Below, in pieces: positions 53,888 through 62,738 of a stretch of DNA of 64,000 nt. Numbering within the stretch: the stretch's first letter is position 1; each line of letters starts with the position of its first letter. The position numbers were made by a program, and so were the translations under genes. A model generated the notes under the pieces. It had not been told where the DNA came from. It searched no databases and saw only the letters and a list, made by a program, of their open reading frames with translations. Where the stretch lies: contig NZ_JACIEF010000003.1 of the NCBI RefSeq assembly GCF_014196715.1, forward strand, positions 711,874 to 775,873. The letters are read 5' to 3'. Source of the DNA: Pedobacter zeae (GTDB taxonomy: Bacteria; Bacteroidota; Bacteroidia; Sphingobacteriales; Sphingobacteriaceae).

Positions 53888-54042
53888 TATCATTAGTTTG
53901 GTGTATCGCGTTTGGCGGCTGGCGTTGAATGCCAAAGCGCCTAACCCGATATGCGTTTTACGTTTGGCATTTCGTGTTAAGGCATTATCTGATCTTAACT
54001 TATCCCGATGCCCTGATACTTAACCGTTATGCCGTTACTAAA

Positions 54043-54675
54043 TTAATCTAAACTCGCTGTAATTAGCCTTAAAAATTCTGCCCTTGTTTTATCGTTACTT
54101 AAAAAAGTTCCGGTAAAGGCTGATGTGGTGGTAACCGAATTTTGCTTTTGCACACCGCGCATAGCCATGCACAAATGCCTGCATTCCATTACCACAGCAA
54201 CGCCCATCGGGCTAAGGGTATTTTGAATACAATCTCTAATTTCGTTTGTTAAACGTTCCTGCACCTGTAAACGACGGGCAAAAGCATCAACCACACGCGG
54301 AATTTTACTTAACCCTACAATGTGTCCGTTCGGGATATAAGCGATGTGTGCTTTACCAAAAAACGGCAGCATGTGGTGTTCGCACATCGAATATACTTCA
54401 ATATCTTTAACCACAACCATTTGGCTGTAATCCTCTTCAAACATGGCCCCTTTCAGAATTTCATCAGGTTTTAAATCGTATCCGTGTGTTAAATACTGCA
54501 ACGCTTTAGCCACGCGCTCAGGCGTTTTTAATAAACCTTCCCGATCCGGATTTTCGCCCAACTGGCCAAGGATATCTTTATAATGTTTAGCTACGGCTTC
54601 AATTTTATCTTCGTTGTAACGGTCTATCTTTACATAACCGTCTCTCGATTCGCCTTTCAATACGTCTTTACTCAT
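54043..54675 (-). CDS. folE: GTP cyclohydrolase I (FolE)
   Basis: 210 residues. The zinc and active-site blocks are all visible: CEHHMLPFFGKAHIAYIPNG and RHLCMAMRG. It converts GTP to 7,8-dihydroneopterin triphosphate, the entry to folate and biopterin. It starts 12 bp after the PTPS stop, so the two are cotranscribed, and overall supply of pterins appears to be the operon's job. The enzyme is cytoplasmic and probably decameric as in the family. ATG 54675 is at the expected position. Confidence 0.95.
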   Translation of the reverse strand: MSKDVLKGESRDGYVKIDRYNEDKIEAVAKHYKDILGQLGENPDREGLLKTPERVAKALQYLTHGYDLKPDEILKGAMFEEDYSQMVVVKDIEVYSMCEHHMLPFFGKAHIAYIPNGHIVGLSKIPRVVDAFARRLQVQERLTNEIRDCIQNTLSPMGVAVVMECRHLCMAMRGVQKQNSVTTTSAFTGTFLSNDKTRAEFLRLITASLD

Positions 54676-54687
54676 TAATTCAGGTTT

Positions 54688-55098
54688 TTAACCAAAGTAT
54701 TCAACAAAATTATTTTCGGTTTCGTAGATCTTTACACAATGCAAAATGGCGCCGCTCTCTGCAATCGGAGCCCAAAGCTGTTTCCAGATTTCTATAGCCA
54801 GGTTTTCGGTCGAAGCCAGTTTGCCCTTCATAAAATCTACATCAAGATTTAGATTTTTATGATCAACCTTATCTACCACGTAATCGTTCATTACGTCTTT
54901 CAGCCATTTTAAATCAACAAGAAAACCCGTTTCCGGATTTACTTCGCCTTTAACGGTAACATATAACCAATAGTTATGGCCATGCCAATTGGGGTTGGCA
55001 CATTTACCATAAACTTCATTATTTTTATCATCATCCCAATCGGTACGGGCCAGTTTGTGCGCCGCATTAAATGATGCTTTTCTCGTGATGTAAATCAT
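54688..55098 (-). CDS. 6-pyruvoyl-tetrahydropterin synthase (PTPS, eukaryote-like active site)
   Basis: 136 residues. Zinc ligands H14, H39 and H41 are present; the catalytic Cys33 lies in CANPNWHGHNYW (CX5HGH), D79-H80 in VDHKNLN and E126 in YETENN. E. coli QueD has CxxxHGH, whereas the CX5HGH spacing and the DHKNLN.D, STENLA and VYETxNN blocks match mammalian PTPS that makes 6-pyruvoyl-tetrahydropterin for tetrahydrobiopterin. folE follows 12 bp later, which fits a biopterin pathway; a queuosine role remains possible. A sepiapterin reductase is not in this window. Confidence 0.88.
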   Translation of the reverse strand: MIYITRKASFNAAHKLARTDWDDDKNNEVYGKCANPNWHGHNYWLYVTVKGEVNPETGFLVDLKWLKDVMNDYVVDKVDHKNLNLDVDFMKGKLASTENLAIEIWKQLWAPIAESGAILHCVKIYETENNFVEYFG

Positions 55099-55277
55099 TA
55101 CTATAAAATAAAATGCAAATATACGGATAAAATGGATGATGGAAGAGGGATGATGTATATGCGCCCCTAATCATATTCCTTTTTATACCAGCTTGCTTCA
55201 TTCCTGCAGGTGCGCTGATCTGCTTTCCCTCAGTCATATTCCACCTTACATTCCTCTTATTTCCTTAACTTTACTTT

Positions 55278-55901
55278 ATGAAAATTTTAGTTGTCGCCGC
55301 TACAAAAGCAGAACTCAGCTTTTTTTACCAGCATTTTAATCTACCGGAGGAGGATTTTGTAGAAAATAAAAAATTCGACCTGCTGATTACGGGAGTTGGA
55401 ATGGTGGCAACAGCCTTTGCCCTAGGCAGATATCTTTCACCTCAATACGACCTGGTGCTAAATTTAGGCATCGCAGGCGCTTTCGACAGGAGTATTCCGT
55501 TAGGTACGGTGTTAAACATCACCGAGGATACCTTTGCTGAGCTTGGTGCAGAAAACGGCGATGAATTTCTAAGCATAACCGACCTGGGCTTTGGAGAAAA
55601 TCGATATACCACTAAAACTCAGATAAAAGTAGCGCTAGCACCGGCTAAAGGCATTACGATGAACCGCGTAACCGGAAGCGAAAAAAGTATTCAAACCCTG
55701 ATAGAAAGGTTAAACCCAACAACTGAAAGTATGGAGGGAGCTGCTGTTTTTTACGCAAGCAAACAGCTGAATATCGATTGCCTGCAAATTAGAAGCATAT
55801 CTAATTATGTAGAACGCAGAAATAAAGACAATTGGAAAATTGGCTTGGCGATTAAAAACCTAAATGATTGGGCCATTGCTTTTGTTGGAGAAATGAACTG
55901 A
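55278..55901 (+). CDS. mqnB: Futalosine hydrolase (MqnB)
   Basis: 207 residues of the nucleoside phosphorylase/hydrolase fold. It has NLGIAGAFD near residue 62, the purine-binding ESMEGAA block near 150 and the start MKILVVAATKAE. MqnB splits futalosine into hypoxanthine and dehypoxanthine futalosine in the futalosine route to menaquinone. mqnD lies 117 bp downstream on the same strand, confirming the pathway. It is divergent from the PTPS gene. Confidence 0.9.
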   Translation: MKILVVAATKAELSFFYQHFNLPEEDFVENKKFDLLITGVGMVATAFALGRYLSPQYDLVLNLGIAGAFDRSIPLGTVLNITEDTFAELGAENGDEFLSITDLGFGENRYTTKTQIKVALAPAKGITMNRVTGSEKSIQTLIERLNPTTESMEGAAVFYASKQLNIDCLQIRSISNYVERRNKDNWKIGLAIKNLNDWAIAFVGEMN

Positions 55902-55951
55902 TTATGACTGATTAGTTTGCTGCAGTACTTAATTTTGATTTATGAACCGAC

Positions 55952-55977
55952 ACAATTAAAATAATTATTTTAATTGT
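55952..55977. repeat. Perfect 26-bp palindrome between mqnB and mqnD
   Basis: All 26 bases are self-complementary without a loop (outermost ACAATT...AATTGT). It ends 41 bp before the mqnD ATG. It could be an operator for a dimeric regulator or an attenuator hairpin. Confidence 0.75.
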
Positions 55978-56018
55978 CAAAGGCTCCATCTAACAACTGA
56001 AAACAAAAAAATAAATAG

Positions 56019-56867
56019 ATGAAACTTACACTTGGATTTTCTCCCTGCCCTAACGATACCTTTATTTTCGATGCGCTGATCCATCATAAAATAGATACTG
56101 AAGGATTAGAATTTGAGGTATATTATGATGATGTAGAAACACTAAACCAAAAGGCACTCAGGGGCCAGTTAGATATTACCAAGTTAAGTTTTCATGCCTT
56201 TGCCTATGTAGCGAACCAATATGCTTTACTGGACGCAGGGAGTGCCCTGGGCTTTGGTGTTGGCCCTTTATTAATTAGCAAAAATCATTTTGAAGGCTCA
56301 GATGACCCTCAACTCCAAACGCCCAACTCTAAACTTAAAATTGGAATACCAGGAAAGTACACCACTGCAAATTTTTTACTGGGAATTGCTTACCCCCATT
56401 TACAAAACAAACAGGAATTGGTTTTCTCTGAAATCGAATCAGCCCTGCTTAATGACCAGATTGATCTGGGACTGATCATCCACGAAAATAGGTTTACCTA
56501 CGAGGATAAAGGTTTAACAAAAATTGTTGACCTTGGCGATTATTGGGAAAAACTGACAGGCTGCGCCATTCCGTTAGGTGGTATTGTAATCAACAGGAAG
56601 CTGAGCCGTGAGCTGCAGTTAAAAGTAAACCGTTTGGTGCGTCAATCAGTAGAATTTGCTTTTGCACATCCAAAATCGGGTATCGATTTTATCCGCCAGC
56701 ATGCACAGGCCATGGAAGAAAGTGTGATGTACAAGCACATCGAACTATATGTAAATAAATATAGCATTAACCTGGGCCAGGAAGGCCGTAAAGCAATTGA
56801 TACCTTGTTTAAACTGGCACAGGAAAGAAACATTATTCCTGCAGTTCAGGAGAATCTGTATATTTAA
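56019..56867 (+). CDS. mqnD: 1,4-dihydroxy-6-naphthoate synthase (MqnD)
   Basis: 282 residues. The N-terminal signature LTLGFSPCPNDTFIFDALIH is diagnostic for the MqnD solute-binding-protein fold; KLSFHAFAYV is also conserved. It converts cyclic dehypoxanthine futalosine to 1,4-dihydroxy-6-naphthoate. It follows mqnB by 117 bp with a perfect 26-bp palindrome between. The other steps (mqnA, mqnC, mqnE) must be elsewhere. Cytoplasmic. Confidence 0.93.
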   Translation: MKLTLGFSPCPNDTFIFDALIHHKIDTEGLEFEVYYDDVETLNQKALRGQLDITKLSFHAFAYVANQYALLDAGSALGFGVGPLLISKNHFEGSDDPQLQTPNSKLKIGIPGKYTTANFLLGIAYPHLQNKQELVFSEIESALLNDQIDLGLIIHENRFTYEDKGLTKIVDLGDYWEKLTGCAIPLGGIVINRKLSRELQLKVNRLVRQSVEFAFAHPKSGIDFIRQHAQAMEESVMYKHIELYVNKYSINLGQEGRKAIDTLFKLAQERNIIPAVQENLYI

Positions 56868-56963
56868 TGTGGATTGAAAAGTTATAAGGTTTAATGTTTG
56901 AAAGTTGATTTTGGCGTCCAAAACATTTTAACCTTTACAACATTCCAACCTTTAACACGATAT

Positions 56964-57659
56964 CTAACTTACCAGTAACTTATAGCCTTTTCCGTGCACG
57001 TTAATAATCTCTACTGTAGGATCGGCTTTAAGGTACTTGCGCAACTTACTCAAAAACACATCCATACTCCTTCCGTTAAAGTAATTGTCATCATGCCAGA
57101 TACTTAACAAAGCCTCTTCGCGGGTTAAAACGGTATTCTTTTTTAAACACAGTAAACGCAACAGTTCGGCCTCTTTGGTAGAAAGTTTTTGCTGGTGATG
57201 GTTATCGGTAATAATCTGGGTAGTATAATCGAAATGATATTGACCAATAGAAAACTGTGTTTCTGCAGCCTCATCATTTTTATCTGTTTTATTGGCCACA
57301 CGCTTAAACATCGCATTGATCCGCAGTAAAAGCTCTTCAATACGGAAAGGCTTGGTAATGTAATCATCGCCACCCAAATCGTAGGCCGCAGCCTTATCTT
57401 CGAGCATGGTTTTAGCTGTTGCAAAAATAATTGGCACATGTGCATTGACCTTTCTAATGTCTTTACCCAAAGTAAATCCATCCTTTTTGGGCATCATTAC
57501 ATCCAAAATACATAAATCGAAATTTTGCTTTCCAAAAGCCCGCAGTCCTTCTTCACCATCAGTACATAGCACTACATCAAATTTACCCTTTAACTGTAAA
57601 TAGTCCTGCAATAATAAACCTAAGTTTGGATCATCTTCTACCAAAAGTATTTTCTTCAT
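56964..57659 (-). CDS. OmpR-family response regulator (RprY-like)
   Basis: 231 residues from the inner ATG 57659 (MKKILLVEDD); the frame extends by six residues to 57677, but this start is standard. The receiver domain has the acidic pair near 9-10, the phosphorylated Asp53 in CILDVMMP and Lys in ITKPF. The winged-helix DNA-binding domain follows (about 130-231). The kinase upstream on the same strand (177-bp gap) is its partner. Similar to the Bacteroides RprY family; target genes unknown. Confidence 0.92.
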   Translation of the reverse strand: MKKILLVEDDPNLGLLLQDYLQLKGKFDVVLCTDGEEGLRAFGKQNFDLCILDVMMPKKDGFTLGKDIRKVNAHVPIIFATAKTMLEDKAAAYDLGGDDYITKPFRIEELLLRINAMFKRVANKTDKNDEAAETQFSIGQYHFDYTTQIITDNHHQQKLSTKEAELLRLLCLKKNTVLTREEALLSIWHDDNYFNGRSMDVFLSKLRKYLKADPTVEIINVHGKGYKLLVS

Positions 57660-57836
57660 TTTCTTAATTTTATTCACCTGTATAGCGTTGCCTGCGCTGA
57701 AAGTTTGATTCGAAATCCGCGTAACAGTTTAATCCCTACATCACTTTAAATTAATATGCTACCCTATTAAGCAAATTAAGCATTGTCTGGCTTTTAGTAT
57801 ACCGGTAAGCTTGCTCTGTGCCGGCGGTTAACCGCA

Positions 57837-59657
57837 TTATAAAGGTAAACATATTTCGAACGTGGTTCCTCTATCTTTTTCGCTACTTACCTTCACTGTT
57901 CCGTTCAGTTTTTTAATCACATCCTGAACATAATTTAACCCTAAGCCAAAGCCTTTAACATCGTGCAGATTACCTGTTGGTACCCTGTAGAACTGATCGA
58001 AAATCCGCTTAGATTGCTCTTTGGTCATACCAATGCCCTTATCTGCTATTTCGATAATTAAATTCTTGCCCGCGTTACGCGTGGTAATGGTAATTTCCGG
58101 CGTATTGCTGCTGTATTTATTTGCATTATCGATAAGGTTATAAATTACGTTGGAAAGGTGCAGCTCATCACCATATACAACAGCATGTTCTGCATCGGTA
58201 TGCACGTTGATAATGGCATTCCTTTTCTGTAGTTGCAATTCCATGCTATCCAGCACAATTACGATCAGGTCGTTTATATCTACTTCGGTATTTTCCATTT
58301 TAAGCTCGCCTTTTTCTAAGCGGGCTATGCTCAAAACACGTTCGATATGGCTCCCCAGGCGAACATTTTCATCATAGATAATCCCTGCCAACCGCTTTAA
58401 CCGGGCTTTATCTTCTGTTACCTCCGGATCTTTTAAAGCTTCGCTGGCAATCATAATAGTGGCCACAGGTGTTTTAAACTCATGTGTCATATTATTGATA
58501 AAGTCTGTTTTCATTTCCGATAGCTTTTTCTGTTTCAAAATAGCATAGAGCGTGTAAGAGAAAATAAAAACAAGCACCAGCAGCAGGCCTATTGACGAGG
58601 CTAGTGTAACACTCAGATTAGCTATAATAGCTGAGTTTTTATTCGGAAAACTAACGAAAAGCATTCCGGGATCGCGAAAGATATCGTTTCCAAACAGCGG
58701 GGTTTTATAGGTGTTTTCAGGTAAAAACTCTCCCTTAACGTTAGAAGCAGCCATAAAAATGGTCGAATCTTTTCTGGCCAGCGAAATCCGGTAAGAGGGT
58801 TCCAGTGTAATATTATTGGCAAGGAGTTCCTGTTTCAACAAAGTCCCCAAAGAACTAAAATTAATGCGTTTATAGATCGGCACATTGGTTTCCTGCAGTT
58901 CTTTAGATACGTCTTCCACCATGCTTAAGCGATTGTAAGAAAAGGTATCTTTTCCTAAGGCAGCGATTTTAAGCTCCAGCTTTTTCCGGGCAATTTCATC
59001 ATCACGCTTAAATTTCTTATCCAAATCGGTCGGGATCTTTGGTACATTAGCAAAACCCGGACTACCATCCCGCGGATCGAAAACCAAATACCTCAGGGTA
59101 TCTGGTAAATTTTGCAGGCTTTTAAACTCAAATGTTTTGGGCGGGGGAGAAAACGGCTTGGTTCGCATGCTGTAGCCTTTTAATATCAGGCTTTTGATAT
59201 CAATAAAGGCATCCATCTGTAAATCGAGCTTATCGCCGTTTTTCGATGTCAGGGAGGTATACTCTCTTTCCGAAATCACATTCGGTGCCCGGTACGATAC
59301 CCTGATAATACTATCCTGCTGGTTCAGGTAAGCCTCAATCTGGTTTTCTCTTTCAGCCTGCCGCAATTCGGCTTCCTGTACGTATTGCTGCCTCAGCTCT
59401 TTAATATCGAGCGCACGCTGCCTGGAATCCTGAATTTGTTTAAGTTTGTTTTCGGCGTCTTTCCGGGTTAAATGGTCAGCAACATTTCTGCGTTGAATTT
59501 TATTCACCACGGTAGAAAGCGTCTGGTTTACCTGTTCATCAAAAAGCTGGGATTTTAGCTTATACGATTCCCTGATGTAATACAGCTGCATTACAAATAC
59601 GCCCAGCAAAGCCACCGTCATTAAAACAGTAATCAACCAAAAACTTTTTTTCTTCAT
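57837..59657 (-). CDS. Sensor histidine kinase (RprX-like)
   Basis: 606 residues. Membrane segments near 6-27 and about 350-372 enclose a large periplasmic domain rich in charged helices in its first part. The HisKA block has His392 in MTHEFKTP and the ATPase domain holds IDNANKYS, DKGIGM and GFGLGLNYV. It phosphorylates the OmpR-type regulator encoded downstream. The pair resembles Bacteroides RprXY, whose stimulus is unclear. Starts at ATG 59657. Confidence 0.92.
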   Translation of the reverse strand: MKKKSFWLITVLMTVALLGVFVMQLYYIRESYKLKSQLFDEQVNQTLSTVVNKIQRRNVADHLTRKDAENKLKQIQDSRQRALDIKELRQQYVQEAELRQAERENQIEAYLNQQDSIIRVSYRAPNVISEREYTSLTSKNGDKLDLQMDAFIDIKSLILKGYSMRTKPFSPPPKTFEFKSLQNLPDTLRYLVFDPRDGSPGFANVPKIPTDLDKKFKRDDEIARKKLELKIAALGKDTFSYNRLSMVEDVSKELQETNVPIYKRINFSSLGTLLKQELLANNITLEPSYRISLARKDSTIFMAASNVKGEFLPENTYKTPLFGNDIFRDPGMLFVSFPNKNSAIIANLSVTLASSIGLLLVLVFIFSYTLYAILKQKKLSEMKTDFINNMTHEFKTPVATIMIASEALKDPEVTEDKARLKRLAGIIYDENVRLGSHIERVLSIARLEKGELKMENTEVDINDLIVIVLDSMELQLQKRNAIINVHTDAEHAVVYGDELHLSNVIYNLIDNANKYSSNTPEITITTRNAGKNLIIEIADKGIGMTKEQSKRIFDQFYRVPTGNLHDVKGFGLGLNYVQDVIKKLNGTVKVSSEKDRGTTFEICLPL

Positions 59658-59785
59658 GAATTAGATTGGTTTTAAAACTAAAAAAACCAGGGTGTAATCT
59701 TCTTAAATCTAAACAGATATCAAAAATACCGATTAGCTTGGTGAAGTGTCTGTTTTTAACATATTTTAACAGGGCCAGTAACAGC

Positions 59786-59827
59786 TTCCGAAGTTTTGCC
59801 GGGTCTCTGGCTGGATAAACTTCGGAA
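59786..59827. repeat. REP-like hairpin (third copy)
   Basis: 11-bp perfect arms TTCCGAAGTTT (59786-59796) and AAACTTCGGAA (59817-59827) with a 20-nt loop containing GCC...GGC. Same architecture as the hairpins beside the RAYT gene, 15 kb away. Confidence 0.72.
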
Positions 59828-59844
59828 ACCTGCTCTGCAAGAGG

Positions 59845-59877
59845 CAAAAAAAATGCCGGGGCAAAAGCTCCGGCATT
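59845..59877 (-). terminator. Terminator of the DUF3127 gene
   Basis: 8-bp perfect stem AATGCCGG (59852-59859) with CCGGCATT (59870-59877); the A-run ahead is a T-run on the minus strand. Confidence 0.9.
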
Positions 59878-59913
59878 GGTTCAAAAATTGTTTGCTTAAA
59901 AAAGATTCTTTAT

Positions 59914-60279
59914 TTAGAAAGGCAAATCATCATCTTCGCCTGGTGCACTGCTTACATCAACCGGGGCTGCATAAGCCGGGGCACTTGCTGCAGGCGCACC
60001 TGCAACGGCATTGATACGCCAGATGACCAAACTGTTAAAATATGATGTTTTACCTTGCTTATCTGTCCAAGGGCGACCACGTAAATTAAAGAAAACCTCA
60101 ACCTCATCGCCAGCTTTAAACGTATCTAATAACGCAGTTTTATCTTGTAAAGCCTCAAAACGGATATATTCTGGGTAAGTTGGATTTTCTGCATATTCTA
60201 CTATTAAATCACGTTTTTTAAACGTTTCACTTACTTGCTGCGTGGCACCTACTTCGTGTACTTTTCCTTTAATTTCCAT
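59914..60279 (-). CDS. DUF3127-family protein with SSB-like acidic tail
   Basis: 121 residues. The N-terminal ~90 residues are a DUF3127/OB-like beta-barrel (GKVHEVGATQQVSETFKKRD, VEVFFNLRGRPWTDKQGK). It is followed by an Ala/Pro-rich linker and the C-terminal tip EDDDLPF, closely resembling the DDDIPF tail with which SSB recruits DNA-processing partners. The family function is not established; the tail suggests binding to SSB-interacting proteins or acting as an accessory single-strand-binding protein. Its only neighbour is the RlmL-like gene, divergent, 68 bp away. Confidence 0.85.
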   Translation of the reverse strand: MEIKGKVHEVGATQQVSETFKKRDLIVEYAENPTYPEYIRFEALQDKTALLDTFKAGDEVEVFFNLRGRPWTDKQGKTSYFNSLVIWRINAVAGAPAASAPAYAAPVDVSSAPGEDDDLPF

Positions 60280-60347
60280 ATCTAATACTACTTAATGTAC
60301 TATAAACATCAAATCTCTATAATTTTATTGATAACTTCGCATATATT

Positions 60348-61529
60348 ATGATGCAAGTTTTCCACAATAAAAGCAAGGTAATTATTACCTGCAACAAGCG
60401 CCTTTCGCCTTACTTACAAGAAGAGGTTAAGGCTTTAGGTTATATTATCGAACGGTCTTTTGCTACAGGTGTTGAGCTCAATATCACCCTTAAGGAGTGT
60501 ATTAAACTAAATTTGAACTTGCGCTGTGCCAGCCAGATCCTGTATGCCATAAAAAGTTTCAAAGCGGTTACACCAGATCATTTATACCAAGAGATAAAAG
60601 CCATTGAGTGGGAAGAACTGATTGATTTTTCGGGTTATTTCTCCGTAACCTCAAATGTTGATAACCCCAATATTACCACACCACTTTTTGCAAACTTAAA
60701 AGTAAAGGATGCCATTGTTGACCGCATAAAAGAGAAAAAAGGCATCCGCCCTAACTCTGGTTCGGATGCAAACAAAGCGGTGGTGCATTTATACTGGAAA
60801 GATGCAGATGCCGATGTTTTTATAGATACATCTGGCGAAACCCTTGCTAAACATGGCTACCGTAAAATCCCCGGAAAAGCTCCCATGTTAGAGGCTTTGG
60901 CTGCCGGTGTTATTTTAGCAAGTAACTGGGATAAGAAATCGCCGTTTATTAACCCTATGTGCGGCTCAGGAACCTTAGCCATCGAAGCAGCGCTGATTGC
61001 CACCAACCGTGCTCCCGGGTTATACCGCATGAATTATGGCTTTATGCACATCTTAGGCTATAATGAGGAAGATTTTTTCGCTGAGCGCAGAACGTTAAAA
61101 GACCAGGTAATTAAAAATATTGATCTAAAAATTGTCGCTTCCGATCTTTCTGAAGATGCCGTTGAGGTAACCCGTAAAAATGCTAAAACTGCTGGTGTTG
61201 ATACTTTAATTGAATTTGAAGTTTGCGATTTTGAACAAACGCCAGTTCCAGAAGATGGCACGGGTGTTGTAGTATTTAACCCCGAATATGGCGAACGTTT
61301 AGGTGTGCACAGCAAGCTGGAATTGACTTATAAACGCATGGGCGATTTTATGAAAACAAAATGTAAAGGTTATACCGGATATATATTCACCGGAAATCCT
61401 GATCTTGCGAAGAAAATTGGATTAAAGGCTGCAAAAAAAATTGAATTTTATAATGGTAAATTAGACTGTCGCTTACTGGAGTATGAATTATATGATGGCT
61501 CACGCCGGGCCCCATTGATTGATGCCTAG
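60348..61529 (+). CDS. THUMP-domain class I SAM-dependent RNA methyltransferase (RlmL-like)
   Basis: 393 residues. The N-terminal THUMP RNA-binding part (about 8-160) is followed by a Rossmann methyltransferase with NPMCGSGTLAIEAAL (SAM-binding motif I) and FNPEYGERLG (catalytic motif IV). This is the N-terminal half of E. coli RlmL (23S rRNA m2G2445), or the related RlmKL family. In most relatives motif IV is NPPYGER; here Glu replaces the second Pro, which I recall as common in Bacteroidota. Cytoplasmic and stand-alone. Starts with two adjacent Met codons at 60348/60351. Confidence 0.87.
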   Translation: MMQVFHNKSKVIITCNKRLSPYLQEEVKALGYIIERSFATGVELNITLKECIKLNLNLRCASQILYAIKSFKAVTPDHLYQEIKAIEWEELIDFSGYFSVTSNVDNPNITTPLFANLKVKDAIVDRIKEKKGIRPNSGSDANKAVVHLYWKDADADVFIDTSGETLAKHGYRKIPGKAPMLEALAAGVILASNWDKKSPFINPMCGSGTLAIEAALIATNRAPGLYRMNYGFMHILGYNEEDFFAERRTLKDQVIKNIDLKIVASDLSEDAVEVTRKNAKTAGVDTLIEFEVCDFEQTPVPEDGTGVVVFNPEYGERLGVHSKLELTYKRMGDFMKTKCKGYTGYIFTGNPDLAKKIGLKAAKKIEFYNGKLDCRLLEYELYDGSRRAPLIDA

Positions 61530-61596
61530 TCTTTTTCATTGAAAATTAATATATTACACTCTCTTACGTACCATAACGTAAAAAATTTTGAAAAAT

Positions 61597-62091
61597 ATGG
61601 AATTTGATGACATGGATCATATGCCCGAATGGGAGCATTTTAGCCGATTTGGCCGAGATGATGAGGATGAAGAAAACCTATCCAGTGTTGATGCCGAAAA
61701 AGTCAGGCTGAAAGCAACCAGGGCCAAAAGCCTTTATAATCAGGCAAGAGCCGTGTACAAATATGCTGCCCTTTTCTGCGAAACACTGGAAGGAGAATTG
61801 GCAGAAATGACCGCTAATTTAATTATGCAGAATGCCCTCATGTTATGCCCTAAAATTGTTGGGGCAGAAGGTGCAGATATGTATATTTTAAGAATGGAAA
61901 ATGCATCGATTATCCGAACCAACTGTCGTGAATTAGAAACCCAGGTCAGAGCAGCAGATATGTTCGAAATCTGCACCCCTGAGTATAAAGACATCGTTCT
62001 GGAAGAAATTGAAAAATTCCGCCTGCTTTTTATTGAGTGGGTCAAATATTTCGAAAAAGACGATTTCGAGGACGACTGGGGGTTGTATTAG
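61597..62091 (+). CDS. Hypothetical acidic protein
   Basis: 164 residues from ATG 61597. The frame begins at a TTG (61588), but the ATG is the natural start; the first residues MEFDDMDHMPEWEHFSRFG are acidic. It is predicted mostly helical, with long central helices (about 40-75, 125-150) and no membrane segment. No known domain is recognised. It lies 67 bp after the RlmL-like gene on the same strand and ends with acidic FEDDWGLY. Likely cytoplasmic; function unknown. Confidence 0.75.
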   Translation: MEFDDMDHMPEWEHFSRFGRDDEDEENLSSVDAEKVRLKATRAKSLYNQARAVYKYAALFCETLEGELAEMTANLIMQNALMLCPKIVGAEGADMYILRMENASIIRTNCRELETQVRAADMFEICTPEYKDIVLEEIEKFRLLFIEWVKYFEKDDFEDDWGLY

Positions 62092-62389
62092 TCCTTTATA
62101 GTTAACTCCCTGCATTTCTTACCTCCTGCTTCTGTCGTTAATTTGACTGCATAATCTCATGTTTCTAAATTATATATCGCTCCACTCTTCTATTCAAACA
62201 ACGATCGCCGCCAGAATCCCGCGACCAACTAAACAGAACGCTTAAACATTTGGGTTATTACTTTGTTGTATTAAACAGTTCTTTCTGCTGTTTACGTAAT
62301 TCCTATTCGTGCTAAAATATACCATTCCGAAATCTGTTAAAACATGATTTTCGTAAATACCGCTAGAACATTAAAATTTATCCCTTTTT
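62092..62389. other. Intergenic region upstream of the XRE gene
   Basis: 298 bp without a gene. A near -7 motif (TTACTTTG near 62250) is the only signal I see; no repeat, hairpin or RNA gene is recognised. Confidence 0.5.
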
Positions 62390-62668
62390 ATGGAAGATTT
62401 GGCATTAAAGACAAAGAATGTTGCCGGGAATATTAGAAAGATCAGAGAATACAGAGATTATACTCAAGATTACCTGGCAGCGAAACTAAAAATATCACAA
62501 AATGCTTACAGCAAAATTGAGCTTGGTTATAGTAAGCTCACTGTAGACCGTTTATTTCAGATCGCAGCTATTTTAGAGGTTGAAGTATCGCATTTATTAA
62601 CGTTAAATCACAGTGATTTGATCAAAATCATTGCTGACGACGAAAAAAGGACAGCAGCGGCGATTTAA
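62390..62668 (+). CDS. XRE-family HTH regulator
   Basis: 92 residues. The Cro/C1 helix-turn-helix (about 15-68) is clear: IRKIREYRDYTQDYLAAKLKI SQNAYSKIELG, then VDRLFQIAAILEV. A short C-terminal tail follows. It is a small stand-alone regulator of unknown targets. No toxin-like neighbour lies next to it, so it is not an obvious antitoxin. A palindromic terminator overlaps its stop codon. Confidence 0.9.
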   Translation: MEDLALKTKNVAGNIRKIREYRDYTQDYLAAKLKISQNAYSKIELGYSKLTVDRLFQIAAILEVEVSHLLTLNHSDLIKIIADDEKRTAAAI

Positions 62669-62694
62669 ATCGCCGCTGTTGATATCATTTTTTT
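62655..62694 (+). terminator. Terminator overlapping the XRE gene end
   Basis: A perfect 24-bp palindrome (62655-62678) spanning the stop codon at 62666-62668, then a T-run at 62688-62694 after nine bases. Confidence 0.7.
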
Positions 62695-62738
62695 ATCCCT
62701 GCAGGTAATTCCAATACCTTTGGAAAAAATTCAATCTT

